Below, piece by piece: positions 36,215 to 45,763 of a stretch of DNA of 64,000 nt. The stretch lies in NCBI RefSeq assembly GCF_019504385.1, contig NZ_CP080590.1, positions 4,021,501 to 4,085,500 on the forward strand. Direction: 5' to 3'. Source of the stretch: Devosia salina. GTDB lineage: Bacteria; Pseudomonadota; Alphaproteobacteria; Rhizobiales; Devosiaceae. The notes under the pieces were generated by a model, which did not search any database, was not told the DNA's origin, and was given only the letters and a program-made list of their open reading frames with translations. The number at the start of each line of letters is the position of its first letter. Within the stretch, counting starts at the first letter, position 1. The translations under genes and the position numbers were made by a program.

Positions 36215-36442
36215 TCAGAAGTCGCTGGTGAGACCCTTGATCTCCCAATCCCCATAGCGCACCGGCTCAAGCCCACCGCGGCCACCCCTTTCCTGCGGTG
36301 CCATGGCCCCTTTGGCGTCGATCGCCTGCCGGCGCGCTTCCGCCTCGGCCAATGCGCGCTGCGCCGCCGGGCTGAGGATCTTCGGCGCGGTGGCCTCGGG
36401 CTGTTCGACCTGGTCGGGTGCGTCGTCCATCTCGGTTTCCAT
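36215..36442 (-). CDS. DUF1674 protein (SDHAF4-like)
   Basis: A 75-residue protein with the family C-terminal signature GGRGGLEPVRYGDWEIKGLTSDF. The mitochondrial relative SDHAF4 assists FAD insertion into succinate dehydrogenase; a similar role in bacteria is inferred. The N-terminal half is acidic and Ala/Glu-rich. It converges with the pilin-like gene and is divergent from htpX, with 81 bases between the starts. Confidence 0.85.
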   Translation of the reverse strand: METEMDDAPDQVEQPEATAPKILSPAAQRALAEAEARRQAIDAKGAMAPQERGGRGGLEPVRYGDWEIKGLTSDF

Positions 36443-36523
36443 TACGTTTCTGTCACCCGCTTGCGCGGAACCTCAAGGCACACAACATAGTTGGCTGAAG
36501 CATCCAACCCAAGGGGTTCGACA

Positions 36524-37507
36524 ATGTTCAATATGTTCCGCACCTTCGTCCTGCTCGCCGGGATGACGGCGCTGTTCATGGTGGTGGGCTATTTCATCGG
36601 CGGCACCGGCGGCATGATGATTGCCCTGGCCTTTGCCGCCGTGACCAATGTGTTCGCCTATTGGAACTCCGACAAGCTGGTCCTGCGCATGCAGAACGCG
36701 GTGCCGGTCGAGCGGTCCCGCGCGCCCGAGCTCTATGACATGGTCGATGTGCTCTCCCGGCGCGCCGGCATCCCGACCCCGGCCGTCTATGTGATCGAGA
36801 CCGACCAGCCCAACGCCTTTGCCACGGGGCGCGACCCGAACAATGCTGCCGTGGCCGTGTCCACCGGTCTACTGCGCCAGCTCGAAACCCGCGAGGTGGC
36901 GGGCGTGGTGGCCCATGAACTGGCCCATATCAAGAACCGCGACACCCTCACCATGACCATCACCGCCACCCTGGCCGGTGCCATTTCGGCGCTGGCCCAG
37001 TTCGGCCTGTTCTTCGGGGGCGGCAATAATCGCGACAATCCGCTCGGTGGCATTGGCGCGCTGCTGATGGTGTTTCTGGCCCCTGTCGCCGCCATGATGG
37101 TGCAGATGGCCGTGAGCCGCACCCGCGAATATGAAGCCGACAAGCACGGCGCCGAAATCTCGGGCGATCCGCTGGCCCTGGCTTCGGCGCTCAACAAGAT
37201 TGCTTCCCTGGCCGGCCGGCAGGTCAATATGGCGGCCGAACGCAACCCGGCCATGGCCCATATGTACATCGTCAATCCGCTCAGCGGACAGCGCATGGAC
37301 AATCTGTTTTCCACCCATCCCGATACCGGCAACCGCATCCAGGCCCTGCAAAGGCTTGCCGCAGAGATGAGCGTGGACGATAAGGGGCGCAGGCCCCAGC
37401 CCCGCCCGCGCCCCGCTTCGAGCGGCCGCGACACCGGCGGCGGCTGGCGAGTGCCCACCGCGGGACGCACCGAGCAAGACGGGAACGTCCGCGGACCCTG
37501 GGGATAG
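36524..37507 (+). CDS. htpX: Membrane zinc protease HtpX
   Basis: A 327-residue M48 metalloprotease of the inner membrane that clears misfolded membrane proteins along with FtsH. Two N-terminal membrane segments, zinc site HELAH at residues 131-135 with third ligand in REYEADKHGA, then two further membrane segments. The start is the ATG before FNMFRTF. The C-terminus carries a disordered Pro/Arg/Gly-rich tail of about 40 residues, longer than in E. coli. It is followed by an RsmB-like gene. Confidence 0.95.
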   Translation: MFNMFRTFVLLAGMTALFMVVGYFIGGTGGMMIALAFAAVTNVFAYWNSDKLVLRMQNAVPVERSRAPELYDMVDVLSRRAGIPTPAVYVIETDQPNAFATGRDPNNAAVAVSTGLLRQLETREVAGVVAHELAHIKNRDTLTMTITATLAGAISALAQFGLFFGGGNNRDNPLGGIGALLMVFLAPVAAMMVQMAVSRTREYEADKHGAEISGDPLALASALNKIASLAGRQVNMAAERNPAMAHMYIVNPLSGQRMDNLFSTHPDTGNRIQALQRLAAEMSVDDKGRRPQPRPRPASSGRDTGGGWRVPTAGRTEQDGNVRGPWG

Positions 37508-37551
37508 ATGCGCGCCATCCAGAGGAGGCGTGCCGCAACTGAGTTGACGAA

Positions 37552-38853
37552 TTGGCGCAACGGACCGAACCGGCGGGCTTGAAGCTTCGCCTTGTGGCCG
37601 CCGAACGGCTGAAGGCCGTGCTGGGCGGGGATCATTTCAGCCCGCTCGGCACGGGTGAACTGGCCGATGGGCGCGACCGTGCCCTGGCCAACCGGCTGAT
37701 CACCACCGCCTTGCGCCGGCATGGGCAGATCAACACCATGCTCGCGGACCTGCTCGACAAGGGCCTGCCGCCGCGCTCCGGCAGTTTCGAGGCCGTACTG
37801 CGCCTGTCGCTGGCCCAGCTGGTTTTCCTGCCCGACCTGGGCGCGCACAGCGCCCTGTTCCTGGCCGTCGAAGCCATCAAGCGCGACAGCAAGGCGAGGC
37901 ACCTTTCGGGCCTGATGAACGCCGTACTGCGCCGCGCCCAGGCCAATTCGGCCCGCTATGGGCTGATGGATGACGCGACCCTGCTGCCGGCCGCCTTCGC
38001 CAAGGGCTGGACCGAAGCCTACGGCGCCGAGGCGGTGGCCGGCTTTGCCGAGGCGCTGGTCGAGGGCGCGCCTCTCGACCTGACCCTGCGCGATGACGAT
38101 CCCGAACTGGTCGAGGCGCTCGGCGCGGAGCGCCTGATTGCCGATAGCGTGCGCCTCGAAAGCCGCGACCGCCCCGTGGAAGCCCTGCCCGGCTATGACG
38201 AAGGCCGCTGGTGGGTGCAGGACGCGGCCTCGGCCATTCCCGCCCGCCTGATGGTCCTCGACCCGAACAAGGCCGTTCTCGATGTCTGCGCCGCGCCCGG
38301 CGGCAAGACCGCACAGCTGATCAAGGCCGGCTACCGGGTGACCGCGCTCGACAATGATGCCGGCCGGCTCGAACGCCTCCGCCAGAACATGGCGCGACTG
38401 GGCTATTCGCCCAAGGTCATCGAAGCGGATGCCGCCAATTTCGATCCCGCCACCCCCTTCGATGGCGTGCTGCTGGACGCGCCCTGTTCGGCCACCGGCA
38501 CCTTCCGCCGCCATCCCGAAGTGCTCTGGAGCCGCAATGCCGGCGACATTGCCGGCCGCGTCCGGCTGCAACGGGCCCTGCTGGCCAATGCCTATCGCTG
38601 CCTGGCCCCCGGTGGCACGCTGATCTATTGCGTCTGCTCGCTGGAACCCTCCGAAGGCGAGGAGCAGGTCGATTGGGCCCTTGATGCACTGCCCGGGCTC
38701 GAATTGGCCCCGATCCGCGCGGCAGAACTGGCCGGATTGGAGCAGGCGGTCACCCCGCGCGGCCTCGTCCGCACCCACCCGGCCATGACCCCGGGCAATG
38801 GAAATGCGGGCATGGACGGGTTCTTCGTGGCGCGATTCCGCCGAACAGGCTAA
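37552..38853 (+). CDS. RsmB/NOP family rRNA cytosine-C5 methyltransferase
   Basis: A 433-residue SAM-dependent m5C methyltransferase. The N-terminal NusB-like domain has HSALFLAVEAIKRDSKARH and SGLMNAVLRRAQA; the catalytic domain has VLDVCAAPGGKTAQLI, DAPCSATGTFRRHPEV and YCVCSLEPSEGEEQV with both catalytic cysteines. The target is probably 16S rRNA C967 (as for RsmB), though other RsmB-like paralogues exist in this order. The start codon is TTG, with a purine-rich region upstream. It lies in a conserved set with htpX, heparinase and purH. Confidence 0.9.
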   Translation: MAQRTEPAGLKLRLVAAERLKAVLGGDHFSPLGTGELADGRDRALANRLITTALRRHGQINTMLADLLDKGLPPRSGSFEAVLRLSLAQLVFLPDLGAHSALFLAVEAIKRDSKARHLSGLMNAVLRRAQANSARYGLMDDATLLPAAFAKGWTEAYGAEAVAGFAEALVEGAPLDLTLRDDDPELVEALGAERLIADSVRLESRDRPVEALPGYDEGRWWVQDAASAIPARLMVLDPNKAVLDVCAAPGGKTAQLIKAGYRVTALDNDAGRLERLRQNMARLGYSPKVIEADAANFDPATPFDGVLLDAPCSATGTFRRHPEVLWSRNAGDIAGRVRLQRALLANAYRCLAPGGTLIYCVCSLEPSEGEEQVDWALDALPGLELAPIRAAELAGLEQAVTPRGLVRTHPAMTPGNGNAGMDGFFVARFRRTG

Positions 38854-38964
38854 AGGGCGGAAGATGCGGCTGCCGAAAAAAGCGGCACCGGCGAGGAAGA
38901 AACGGTTGGACTTCAGGCACGACAGCATAATGGCCTTCGCTCCCGACCGGGCGGAGGCAGGGAA

Positions 38965-40578
38965 TTGAGCGGGCGGCTGGTGACGGCCGGGCGCCGCTTC
39001 GCGCTGGGCCTTGCCGATTCGGTGGTGACCATGCCGCTGCTGCGCTGGACCTGGCGCGGCCAGGCCGACTATGCCTTTGCCGGCGACCTGCCCGACTTCC
39101 GGCCCGCGGACCGCGAGGCCGTGCGCGAAATGATGTCGGGGCGCTATCTGCTGGCTTCCAAGCTGTTCGACACGGGCGGCGCGTCCCCCTTCTCGCTCGA
39201 TGTCGACCACCCCGACTGGTGGAACAACCTCCACAGCTTCTCCTGGCTCCGCCATTTCCGCGATTGTCGTGACCCGGGCGAAAAGCTCTTTGCGCGGACG
39301 CTGGTGCTGGACTGGATCGGCCGCGAGGGCCAGTTCGAGGCCGATAGCTGGACCCTGACCCTGACGGCACAGCGGGTGCTCAACTGGCTTCGCCACCTGA
39401 CACTGGTGCTTGACGGCGCCACTCTCGACCAGACCCGCACCATTCAGCGCAGCCTGGGAACGCAGGTGCAGAGCTTGCGCGTGCGCGGTGCCCTGGCCGC
39501 CGACCCGGTCGAAGCGCTGTTTGCCGCCATTGGCCTGTTGGGCGCTGAATTGTGCAATGTGGGCGATGTGCCCGATATCGACACCCATGTCGGCCTGCTC
39601 GAGGCCCTGCTGGGCCAGCAACTCGACGGCGATGGCCTGCATCTTTCGCGCAATCCCAGGCTGCAGCTGACCCTGCTGGTGGAACTGGCGAGCCTGCGGC
39701 GCGCAGTCGGCCGGCATGGTAGCCCGGCCATGGCCGAACTGGCCAATCGCATCGACCGCATGCACGAGGCGCTCGACGCGCTGACCCTTTCCAGCGGCGA
39801 ACCCGTCTATTTCAACGGCTGCGGGCAGGTGCCGCATGACGTGCTGGTGGCCGTCCAGGCCAATGGCCCCTCTGCCTCGCGCAGCTCCCGGCTTCTCGGT
39901 GGCTACGGCATCGTGCGCGCCGGCGATACGGTGATCATCGGCGATGGCGGGCAACGGCCCCCACCGGGCTTCGACGCCGAGGCCCATGACGGTGCCCTCG
40001 CCTTCGAGTTTGCCCATGGCAGCGAACTGATTGTCGGCTCCTGCGGACCCGCGCCCTCCGACCTGCCCGACAGCCAGAGCCTGTTCCGCCAGGCCGTGGC
40101 CCATTCCGCGCCCACCATCGACGCCGAGGGGGCTGCGCAACGGCCGGGACGCAACGCTCGATCGCAGCCCATGGCGCTGGACAGCGGCGAACACATGCTG
40201 ACCATGACCAGTACCGGCTATGCCGGGCGGTTCGGCGCCGAGATCGAACGGCGCCTGACCCTGCTTTCGGAAGGCACCACCCTGGTGGGCCAGGATAGAG
40301 TCCTGCCCCAGGGGGAGCCACAAGGCCTGCTGACCCTGCGCTTCCACCTGGCGCCCGGCATCAAGGTGCGCCGCACCACGGGCGAGGGCATTGCCCGGCT
40401 GGTCCTGCCCAATGGGGCCGTCTGGAGCTTTCTCTGGGAAGGCGCGCAATTCCGCGAAGAGGATAGCGTACGTCAGTCGGCCTATCTCGGCTTTCACCGC
40501 ACGCGGCAATTGGTGCTGGAGACCAATGTGGCCAGCGACACCGAAGTGGCCTGGATCTTCACGCTCGAGCAGCAATAG
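38965..40578 (+). CDS. Heparinase II/III family protein
   Basis: A 537-residue protein with the alpha-toroid N-terminal domain (PDWWNNLHSFSWLRHFRDC) and a C-terminal beta-sandwich heparinase II/III domain (SSRLLGGYGIVRAGDTVIIGDGG and GYAGRFGAEIERRLTLL). Real heparinase activity is unlikely to be its role in this order; location between the rRNA methyltransferase and purH is conserved in alphaproteobacteria, and a part in polysaccharide turnover is only a guess. No signal peptide is evident. It begins with TTG after an AGGCAGGGA sequence. Confidence 0.85.
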   Translation: MSGRLVTAGRRFALGLADSVVTMPLLRWTWRGQADYAFAGDLPDFRPADREAVREMMSGRYLLASKLFDTGGASPFSLDVDHPDWWNNLHSFSWLRHFRDCRDPGEKLFARTLVLDWIGREGQFEADSWTLTLTAQRVLNWLRHLTLVLDGATLDQTRTIQRSLGTQVQSLRVRGALAADPVEALFAAIGLLGAELCNVGDVPDIDTHVGLLEALLGQQLDGDGLHLSRNPRLQLTLLVELASLRRAVGRHGSPAMAELANRIDRMHEALDALTLSSGEPVYFNGCGQVPHDVLVAVQANGPSASRSSRLLGGYGIVRAGDTVIIGDGGQRPPPGFDAEAHDGALAFEFAHGSELIVGSCGPAPSDLPDSQSLFRQAVAHSAPTIDAEGAAQRPGRNARSQPMALDSGEHMLTMTSTGYAGRFGAEIERRLTLLSEGTTLVGQDRVLPQGEPQGLLTLRFHLAPGIKVRRTTGEGIARLVLPNGAVWSFLWEGAQFREEDSVRQSAYLGFHRTRQLVLETNVASDTEVAWIFTLEQQ

Positions 40579-40677
40579 GCCGGAATCGGCAGCCGGTCGG
40601 CGCAAAGCGATTGGCCTTAAGCGTTTCTCGTGCTAGCGAGCGCGCGAATTCCTCCATTGATGGCGAGACATATTCTC

Positions 40678-42261
40678 ATGGGCAAGACGGTGACGGTCGG
40701 GCGGGCGCTGCTTTCGGTATTCGACAAGTCGGGCATGACCGATTTCGCAAAGGGGCTTTCCGAGGCCGGGGTGGAACTGGTTTCCACCGGCGGTACCCAC
40801 CGCCTGATCAGCGAGGCCGGGCTGCCAGTGCGCGATATTTCCGACCTGACCGGCTTTCCCGAAATGATGGATGGCCGGGTGAAGACCCTTCACCCCAAGG
40901 TCCATGGAGGCCTGCTGGCGGTGCGCGACAATCCCGAGCACCAGGCCTCGATGGCCGAACACGAAATCGGCCCGATCGATCTCGTCGCCGTCAACCTCTA
41001 CCCCTTCGAAAAGACCGTCGCCTCCGGCGCATCCTATGACGAGATCATCGAGAACATCGACATCGGTGGTCCGGCCATGGTGCGCTCGGCGGCCAAGAAC
41101 CATGCCTTCGTGACCGTGGTGGTCGATCCCGCCGACTACCCGGCAATTCTGGAAGCGATCAAGGCGGGCGGCATTCCCTTCGAGATGCGCCAGCGCCTCG
41201 CCGCCAAGGCCTATGCCCGCACCGCCGCTTATGACAGTGCGATTTCGAGCTGGTTCGCCAAGGAAATCGACTTTGCCGATGTCAGCTATCGCAGCTTTGC
41301 CGGCACCCTGAGCGAAGTCATGCGCTATGGCGAGAACCCGCATCAATGGGCCGCCTTCTACAAGACCGGAGAGAACCGCCCCGGCGTCGCCACCGCAACC
41401 CAGGTGCAGGGCAAGACGCTCTCCTACAACAATATCAACGACACCGACGCCGCCTTCGAGCTGGTCAGCGAGTTCGCGTCCGAAGAGACCGCAGCCGTTG
41501 CCATCATCAAGCACGCCAACCCCTGCGGCGTGGCCGTGGCCGGTGATCTCAAGACGGCTTACCTCAAGGCGCTGCGCACCGATCCGGTCTCGGCCTTTGG
41601 CGGCATTGTCGCCACCAATCGCGAGATCGACGCCGAAACGGCGACCGAGATCGTCAAGGTTTTCACCGAGGTGATCGTGGCGCCCTCCGCCACGCCGGAA
41701 GCGCAAGAGATCATCGCCGCCAAAAAGAACCTGCGCCTGCTGCTGACCGGTGGTCTGGCCGACCCCAAGGCCGATGGCCTTCTGGTCAAGTCGGTCGCCG
41801 GCGGCCTGCTTGTGCAGGGTCGCGACAACAAGAGTGTCGATGATTGCGATCTCAAGGTTGTCACCAAGCGCCAGCCCACCGAACAGGAGCTCGTCGATCT
41901 CAAGCTCGCGGCCAAGGTGGCCAAGCACGTCAAGTCCAACGCCATCATCTATGTCAAGGACGGGGCCACCGCCGGTATCGGCGCCGGACAGATGTCCCGG
42001 GTGGATTCGGCCCGCGTCGCCCATCGCAAGTCGATCGACGCCGCCCAGGCTGCCGGGCTCGAGGGCGCACTGACCGAAGGTTCGGTGGTCGCCTCGGACG
42101 CTTTCTTCCCCTTTGCCGACGGCCTGGAGGCCCTGGTGGCGGCCGGCGCCACCGCCGTCATCCAGCCGGGCGGCTCGATGCGCGACGACGAGGTCATTGC
42201 CGCTGCCGACGCCGCCGGCATCGCCATGGTGATGACCGGAATGCGCCACTTCCGGCATTAG
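40678..42261 (+). CDS. purH: Bifunctional AICAR formyltransferase/IMP cyclohydrolase PurH
   Basis: Catalyses the last two steps of IMP synthesis. The 527-residue length is typical. N-terminal IMP cyclohydrolase: RALLSVFDKSGM, VSTGGTHRLI, KTLHPKVHGGLLAVR. C-terminal AICAR transformylase: YGENPHQWAAFY, KHANPCGVAV and the terminal DAFFPFADGLEALVAAGATAVIQPGGS. The start is uncertain: ATG at 40678 (before GKTVTVG) is preferred, with 40660 also possible. The antisense strand holds a 541-codon open frame that is only a mirror of this gene. Confidence 0.97.
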   Translation: MGKTVTVGRALLSVFDKSGMTDFAKGLSEAGVELVSTGGTHRLISEAGLPVRDISDLTGFPEMMDGRVKTLHPKVHGGLLAVRDNPEHQASMAEHEIGPIDLVAVNLYPFEKTVASGASYDEIIENIDIGGPAMVRSAAKNHAFVTVVVDPADYPAILEAIKAGGIPFEMRQRLAAKAYARTAAYDSAISSWFAKEIDFADVSYRSFAGTLSEVMRYGENPHQWAAFYKTGENRPGVATATQVQGKTLSYNNINDTDAAFELVSEFASEETAAVAIIKHANPCGVAVAGDLKTAYLKALRTDPVSAFGGIVATNREIDAETATEIVKVFTEVIVAPSATPEAQEIIAAKKNLRLLLTGGLADPKADGLLVKSVAGGLLVQGRDNKSVDDCDLKVVTKRQPTEQELVDLKLAAKVAKHVKSNAIIYVKDGATAGIGAGQMSRVDSARVAHRKSIDAAQAAGLEGALTEGSVVASDAFFPFADGLEALVAAGATAVIQPGGSMRDDEVIAAADAAGIAMVMTGMRHFRH

Positions 42262-42379
42262 GCGGCAGGTGACTCAGATTACGGAAAAGTAATTTGTGCA
42301 CCTCCGGCAGGTAAGGGCTTCTTGAGATCGTTGTGGCATGGTTCCCGCGCCGCACCTCGTCTGGCGCGGCGCAAGAGGC

Positions 42380-43747
42380 ATGCCAATGCGGCTTAGAATA
42401 CCCAGTGATCTCAACGGATTGTTGCAGGCCGGACTGCTGCGTTCGGTCGGCTCGCTGGGCATCAAGGTGGCAACGGCCGGGCTGACCTACCTGACCTATG
42501 TGGTGCTCTCGCGCACCCAGACCAATGACGAATATGGCCATTTCGCCTTTGGCCTGGCGCTGGCAACCGTGCTCGCCATCCTGGCCGGTGCGGGCCAGCC
42601 CATGGCGATTCTGCGCCTCTGGGCAGAACGGCGCAGCAAGGGCGATGCGGCCGGCGCGGAACAGGCAGTGGCGGCAGGATCGGGCATTACCCTGCTCGCG
42701 GGGCTCGCCGTTGCCGGACTGCTCTGCCTGGCAACGCTGGTCTATCTACCCTTCCTCGCGCCTAGCGACACCGCCAACCATTTCTTTGGCGCCGCCATTC
42801 TGATCCTGCCCCTGGCCCTGTCGGAATACAATTCCTCGGCCCTGCGCGCCCAGGGGTCGCTCTGGACGGCGCTGCTGCCCCGCGACATTTTCTGGCGCCT
42901 GGCCCTGCCCGGCCTTGTGCTTGGACTGTTTGCCATCGGCATCGTGCTGAGCGGTCCCGATGCGCTGGTGCTGTCGGCGGCGCTGCTCCTGGGGGTCCTC
43001 GGACTACAGATGCTCGCCGCCACCCGCCGCGGCTATGCCATCCTGCCAGCGCGCGGCCTGGCGCCGATCCGCGATCATTGGCGGCAATGGGGCGGGCTCA
43101 GCCGCTGGCTGCTGCTCGGCGCATTGATCGAGACCGCCGCGCTCAATGCCGACATCATCCTCGTGGGGCTGATGCTCGACCTCGAAAGCTCGGGCCTTTA
43201 TTTCAACGCCTTCCGCACGGCCGGGCTGATGACACTGTTCACATTCGCCATCGAACTGGTGATTGCCCCCATGGTGGCCGAGCACTTCCACGCCGGCAAT
43301 ATGCGCAAGGCCCAGGCCATCACCGCGCTCTGCGCCTGGGCCGGCTTTGCCTTTTCGCTGGTGATCTTCGGCGGCTTCGCCCTGTTCGGCGACGAAATCC
43401 TGGGCCTGTTCGGCGCCACCTATGCCGATGGCTGGCTGATCCTGATGCTGCTGTCCTTCGGCCTCCTCTTCGACGCCATCACCGGGCCCTCCAAGATCGT
43501 GATGATGATGACCGGCCACGAGCGCCCCTATGTGGCGATCTTCGGCGCCATCATGGGTCTGGGCTTCCTGCTGCAGATCCTTGTCATTCCGGTCTGGGGT
43601 CTCGTGGGCGCCGCCGCGCTCAACATGGCCTCGCGGGTGGTGGCCCAGCTCGGCATCGCGCTCTGGTGCCGCTATCGCATCGGCCTCGACACCAGCCTGG
43701 TCGGCGTATTTGCCATAGCCCGCCTGCGCGACGCACAAGCGACCTGA
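42380..43747 (+). CDS. Oligosaccharide flippase family membrane protein (Wzx/MATE-like)
   Basis: A 455-residue membrane protein with about 12-14 hydrophobic segments, beginning AGLTYLTYVVLSRTQTNDEYGHFAFGLAL, the typical start of polysaccharide flippases. It also has NADIILVGLMLDLESSGLYFNAFRTAGL. It probably moves lipid-linked sugars across the inner membrane, but no glycosyltransferase cluster is near, so the substrate is unknown. The start is the ATG before PMRLRIP with an AAGAGG site. Confidence 0.85.
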   Translation: MPMRLRIPSDLNGLLQAGLLRSVGSLGIKVATAGLTYLTYVVLSRTQTNDEYGHFAFGLALATVLAILAGAGQPMAILRLWAERRSKGDAAGAEQAVAAGSGITLLAGLAVAGLLCLATLVYLPFLAPSDTANHFFGAAILILPLALSEYNSSALRAQGSLWTALLPRDIFWRLALPGLVLGLFAIGIVLSGPDALVLSAALLLGVLGLQMLAATRRGYAILPARGLAPIRDHWRQWGGLSRWLLLGALIETAALNADIILVGLMLDLESSGLYFNAFRTAGLMTLFTFAIELVIAPMVAEHFHAGNMRKAQAITALCAWAGFAFSLVIFGGFALFGDEILGLFGATYADGWLILMLLSFGLLFDAITGPSKIVMMMTGHERPYVAIFGAIMGLGFLLQILVIPVWGLVGAAALNMASRVVAQLGIALWCRYRIGLDTSLVGVFAIARLRDAQAT

Positions 43748-43854
43748 CCGGCATATCAGCTGCCGTACCCGTGAGTACGGTTATGCTTGACCCCCGCCCC
43801 GGCTTGGGCTTAGAACCTCTTCCAATCTTCATTCCTGCCCCGGACCCCACGACT

Positions 43855-45261
43855 ATGACCAAGGCGCGCACGCTCTACGACAAGATCTGGGACGACCACC
43901 TCGTCCAGAACAACGAGGACGGCACGAGCCTTCTGTATATCGACCGGCACCTGGTGCATGAAGTGACCTCTCCCCAGGCCTTCGAAGGCCTGCGCATGAA
44001 CGGTCGCAAGGTCCGCCATCCGGAGCGCACCCTGGCCGTGGTCGACCACAACGTCCCCACCACGGACCGCTCGCTGCCCAATCCCGATCCGGAAAGCGCC
44101 ATCCAGATCGCGGCGCTGGCCGAGAACACCAAGGATTTCGGCATCGAATATTACGATCCCTTCGACAACCGCCAGGGCATCGTGCATATCGTGGGCCCGG
44201 AACAGGGTTTCACCCTGCCCGGCATGACCATTGTCTGTGGTGACAGCCATACCTCGACCCATGGTGCCTTCGGCGCCCTGGCGCACGGCATCGGCACCTC
44301 GGAGGTCGAGCACGTTCTGGCCACCCAGACGCTGATCCAGCAGAAGGCCAAGAACATGCTGGTGCGCGTCGACGGGCAGCTGCCCGAAGGCGTCACCGCC
44401 AAGGATATCATCCTCGCCATCATCGGCGAGATCGGCACGGCCGGCGGCACCGGCCATGTGATCGAGTTTGCCGGCGAGGCGATCCGTTCGCTGTCCATGG
44501 AAGGCCGCATGACGGTCTGCAACATGACCATCGAGGGTGGCGCCCGCGCCGGGCTGATCGCGCCGGACGAGAAGACCTTCGCCTATGTCAAGGATCGCCC
44601 CCGCGCGCCCACGGGCAAGGCCTGGGACATGGCGCTGGACTACTGGAAGTCGCTGCACACCGACGAAGGGGCGCATTACGACAAGGTGGTCGTGCTCGAC
44701 GCCGCCAAGCTGCCGCCCATCGTCTCCTGGGGCTCTTCGCCCGAGGACGTGATCTCGGTTCAGGGTGTGGTGCCCAATCCCGACGACATTGCCGACGAGA
44801 ACAAGCGCGCCTCCAAGTGGCGGGCGCTGGACTATATGGGTCTCAAGCCCGGCACGCCGATCACCGATATCAAGCTCGACCGCGTGTTCATCGGCTCGTG
44901 CACCAATGGCCGCATCGAGGATCTGCGCGCCGCCGCCGCCGTGATCGGCGACCGCAAGGTGGCTGGCCACGTCTCGGCCATGGTCGTGCCCGGCTCGGGC
45001 CTGGTGAAGGCCCAGGCCGAGGCCGAGGGTCTCGATGTGATCTTCAAGAATGCCGGCTTTGAATGGCGCGAACCGGGCTGCTCGATGTGCCTGGCCATGA
45101 ACCCGGACAAGCTGGCCCCCGGCGAGCGCTGCGCCTCCACCTCGAACCGCAATTTCGAGGGCCGCCAGGGCTTCAAGGGACGCACGCATCTGGTGTCCCC
45201 GGCCATGGCCGCCGCCGCCGCCATTGCCGGCCATTTCGTCGACATCCGCGAGTGGCAGTGA
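43855..45261 (+). CDS. leuC: 3-isopropylmalate dehydratase large subunit LeuC
   Basis: Isomerises 2- to 3-isopropylmalate in leucine synthesis, with LeuD. The 468-residue protein has cluster cysteines in FIGSCTNGRIEDL and EPGCSMCLAMNPD, substrate residues in VCGDSHTSTHGAFGALAHGIG, and the NFEGRQGFKGRTHLVSP end. leuD and leuB are not adjacent here. Its stop overlaps the start of a zincin gene (GTGA), so that gene is coupled to it. Confidence 0.97.
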   Translation: MTKARTLYDKIWDDHLVQNNEDGTSLLYIDRHLVHEVTSPQAFEGLRMNGRKVRHPERTLAVVDHNVPTTDRSLPNPDPESAIQIAALAENTKDFGIEYYDPFDNRQGIVHIVGPEQGFTLPGMTIVCGDSHTSTHGAFGALAHGIGTSEVEHVLATQTLIQQKAKNMLVRVDGQLPEGVTAKDIILAIIGEIGTAGGTGHVIEFAGEAIRSLSMEGRMTVCNMTIEGGARAGLIAPDEKTFAYVKDRPRAPTGKAWDMALDYWKSLHTDEGAHYDKVVVLDAAKLPPIVSWGSSPEDVISVQGVVPNPDDIADENKRASKWRALDYMGLKPGTPITDIKLDRVFIGSCTNGRIEDLRAAAAVIGDRKVAGHVSAMVVPGSGLVKAQAEAEGLDVIFKNAGFEWREPGCSMCLAMNPDKLAPGERCASTSNRNFEGRQGFKGRTHLVSPAMAAAAAIAGHFVDIREWQ

Positions 45262-45686
45262 CCACAACCGACTGGTCGGGGTCCTACGCCCCGACCCTGG
45301 ACGATATCGAGGCTCTGGCCAGCGCGGCCCTCCGCGACTTGCCGGAGCCTTTCGCGTCCCTGGCCGCCGACGTGACCTGTTCGGTCGCCGAATTCGCCGA
45401 GGATGACGTGCTCCAGGGCTTCGGCATGGATAGCCCGTTCGAGCTGATGGGCCTGTTCTCGGGCGTGGGCATGACCGAGGACGGCGCCGTGCCGCAGACC
45501 GGGCAATTGCCCAACACGGTCTATCTCTATCGTCGCGCCATTCTCGACTATTGGGCCGAGCACGACGACAACACGCTGGGTGAGATCGTCACCCATGTGC
45601 TGATTCACGAGTTGGGACACCATTTCGGCTTTTCCGACGAGGACATGGAAGCCATCGAGGCCCAGGCCGATCACGACCCGGCATGA
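45258..45686 (+). CDS. Zincin-like metallopeptidase (PF06262 type)
   Basis: A 142-residue minimal metallopeptidase. The zinc motif is HELGHHFGFSD (HExxH with a conserved Asp third ligand), preceded by GEIVTHVLI; the upstream FELMGLFSGVGMTEDGAV and PNTVYLYRRAILDYW are typical of the family. It starts with GTG overlapping the leuC stop. Cytosolic; function not established. Coupling to leuC suggests coexpression rather than shared pathway. Confidence 0.87.
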   Translation: MTTTDWSGSYAPTLDDIEALASAALRDLPEPFASLAADVTCSVAEFAEDDVLQGFGMDSPFELMGLFSGVGMTEDGAVPQTGQLPNTVYLYRRAILDYWAEHDDNTLGEIVTHVLIHELGHHFGFSDEDMEAIEAQADHDPA

Positions 45687-45763
45687 TCCGTCAAATGTGC
45701 CGGAGCCAAAGCTTGCGTTAACGCCCGCCCTCTATGCTGCCCCGCGCGGAAGGAGTGGACGCC

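Noticed and set aside
36787..40605. A 1272-codon open frame on the minus strand across htpX, rsmB-like and heparinase genes
   Set aside because: It is antisense to three recognisable genes, its product is repetitive in composition and matches no family; high GC makes such mirror frames common.
40633..42258. A 541-codon frame exactly opposite purH
   Set aside because: Mirror of the conserved purH gene; composition typical of antisense in GC-rich DNA.
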